A stretch of 40,847 nt of DNA from Celeribacter halophilus (lineage in GTDB: Bacteria > Pseudomonadota > Alphaproteobacteria > Rhodobacterales > Rhodobacteraceae): positions 1-40,847 of the forward strand of contig NZ_FORY01000021.1 of assembly GCF_900114135.1 (NCBI RefSeq), written 5' to 3'. The position numbers and the translations under genes were made by a program. Within the stretch, counting starts at the first letter, position 1. Each line of letters starts with the position of its first letter. Below, piece after piece: positions 40,034-40,847 of the stretch. A model generated the notes under the pieces. That model was not told the origin of the DNA, did no database searches, and saw only the letters and a list, made by a program, of their open reading frames with translations.

Positions 40034-40847
40034 TTACTGGGCAGCCGCACGCTCGGCCGAAAGCTCGTCAAGGAACGTCTGAAGCTCGTCGCGCAAGTCA
40101 TCCCGCGACAGACCAAAGGAAATGGTCGCCTGAAGGAAGCCCGCTTTCGAACCACAGTCGAAACGCTGGCCTTTAAACCGGTATCCGTAAACGCCGCGCT
40201 CCGTGCCGATTTCATCCGCAATCGCATCGGTAAGCTGGATTTCTCCACCGGCACCGGTTTTCATCGTGTGCAGGTTCTTCATCACAGACGGATCGAGAAT
40301 ATAACGACCGATCACAGCGAGGTTGGACGGCTCGGTCCCCGGCGCAGGTTTCTCAACCATGCCTTTGGCCGAAACGGTGTTGCCCATGTCCTTGTCCACA
40401 TCGAGAACACCATAGGAGGACACTTTGTCCGCCGGAACTTCCATCGCGGCAACCATAGAGCCACTGCCGCCGAGTTCTTCGTAGGCCTCAACCATCTGTT
40501 GCAGACAGGGTTTTTCCGCCGCGATCACATCGTCGGGCAGGATAACCGCAAAAGGTTCTTTCGGGTCCAGAAGGCGACGTGCGCACCAGACCGCATGACC
40601 GAGACCAAGCGCCTTATGCTGGCGAATATAAGCGATGGCACCGCTGTCCATATTCGTGCCTTTCAGCACCTCAAGCAGCTTGCCTTTGCCCTTTTTGCGC
40701 AGCTCTTGCTCAAGAACCGGAGAGTGGTCGAAATAGTCCTCAAGCGCGCCCTTGCCGCGCGAAGTTACAAAGATGAATTCCTTGATGCCCGCAGCCCGTG
40801 CCTCGTCAATGGCATACTGGATCAGCGGACGGTCGACCAAGGTCATG
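40034..40847 (-). CDS. galU: UTP-glucose-1-phosphate uridylyltransferase (5' end off the window)
   Basis: GalU makes UDP-glucose from UTP and glucose 1-phosphate. The visible 270 residues cover the nucleotidyltransferase fold from VDRPLIQYAIDEARAAG through LGLGHAVWCARRL, FAVILPDDVI, EKP, GEIQLTDAIADE and FDCGSKAGFLQA. The N-terminal GxGTRxLPxTK nucleotide loop, roughly 25-30 residues, lies beyond the right edge; the Met at 40846 is internal, part of the usual KEM(L/M)T(I/L)VDRP segment. galE follows 9 nt downstream. Confidence 0.94.
   Translation of the reverse strand, partial: MTLVDRPLIQYAIDEARAAGIKEFIFVTSRGKGALEDYFDHSPVLEQELRKKGKGKLLEVLKGTNMDSGAIAYIRQHKALGLGHAVWCARRLLDPKEPFAVILPDDVIAAEKPCLQQMVEAYEELGGSGSMVAAMEVPADKVSSYGVLDVDKDMGNTVSAKGMVEKPAPGTEPSNLAVIGRYILDPSVMKNLHTMKTGAGGEIQLTDAIADEIGTERGVYGYRFKGQRFDCGSKAGFLQATISFGLSRDDLRDELQTFLDELSAERAAAQ

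Overview
The window is a chromosomal segment of an alphaproteobacterium, most likely a marine Rhodobacterales (Roseobacter-group) species. This rests on gene content and order: purH next to a heparinase II/III-like gene and rsmB, small alphaproteobacterial families (DUF3035, DUF1674/SDHAF4, DUF3775), a pair of M16 peptidase genes, a CxxC-bearing DinB, and an rRNA-type promoter and boxA leader of the kind I know from Rhodobacteraceae. I see no phage, insertion sequence or CRISPR array. Most of it is a housekeeping backbone; the right-hand quarter is accessory.

Layout. (a) 1-340: promoter and leader of an rRNA operon transcribed leftward out of the window; the 16S gene lies just beyond the left edge. 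(b) 590-3716 (minus): a membrane-anchored FMN/iron-sulfur glutamate-synthase-like protein followed by the periplasmic methionine sulfoxide repair pair msrP-msrQ. (c) 3884-7464: clpB with a near-consensus heat-shock promoter, divergent from pyrF. (d) 7467-9086 (minus): SPFH/stomatin, NfeD and a Nudix gene broken by a stop codon inside its catalytic box. (e) 9188-13757: dinB, N-formylglutamate amidohydrolase, tRNA-Val(GAC), rpmJ, a butanediol-dehydrogenase-like gene with an upstream FNR-like site, and DUF3775. (f) 13855-25495 (minus): rmuC, mutL, an M16 heterodimer, a DUF3035 lipoprotein, lspA, purH, a heparinase-like gene and rsmB. (g) 25554-28716: DUF1674, dapB, rbfA-truB and DUF1643.

(h) 28809-33618 is a compact cluster for unsaturated uronates, the products of alginate or pectin lyases: kdgF-like cupin and a DehR-like reductase on the left, a GntR regulator, kdgK and kduD, and an IclR regulator. 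The sequence between kduD and the IclR gene holds a 25-bp perfect inverted repeat that fits the enterobacterial KdgR-box consensus as I recall it, so the IclR protein is probably KdgR. The GntR gene faces the dehR-kdgF operon across divergent promoter candidates with a repeated ATACAAG motif. KdgF opens the unsaturated uronate, DehR or KduD reduces the keto-acid to 2-keto-3-deoxygluconate, and KdgK phosphorylates it. No lyase, transporter, KduI or aldolase lies in the window.

(i) 33641-40847 (minus) looks like a surface-glycan locus: galU (cut by the window edge), galE, two paralogous family-2 glycosyltransferases, a GT14-type glycosyltransferase with a long C-terminal extension, and a two-domain sulfotransferase. 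Together they suggest synthesis and sulfation of a galactose- or GlcNAc-containing polysaccharide. This is the least characterised part of the window and the best candidate for an undescribed system.
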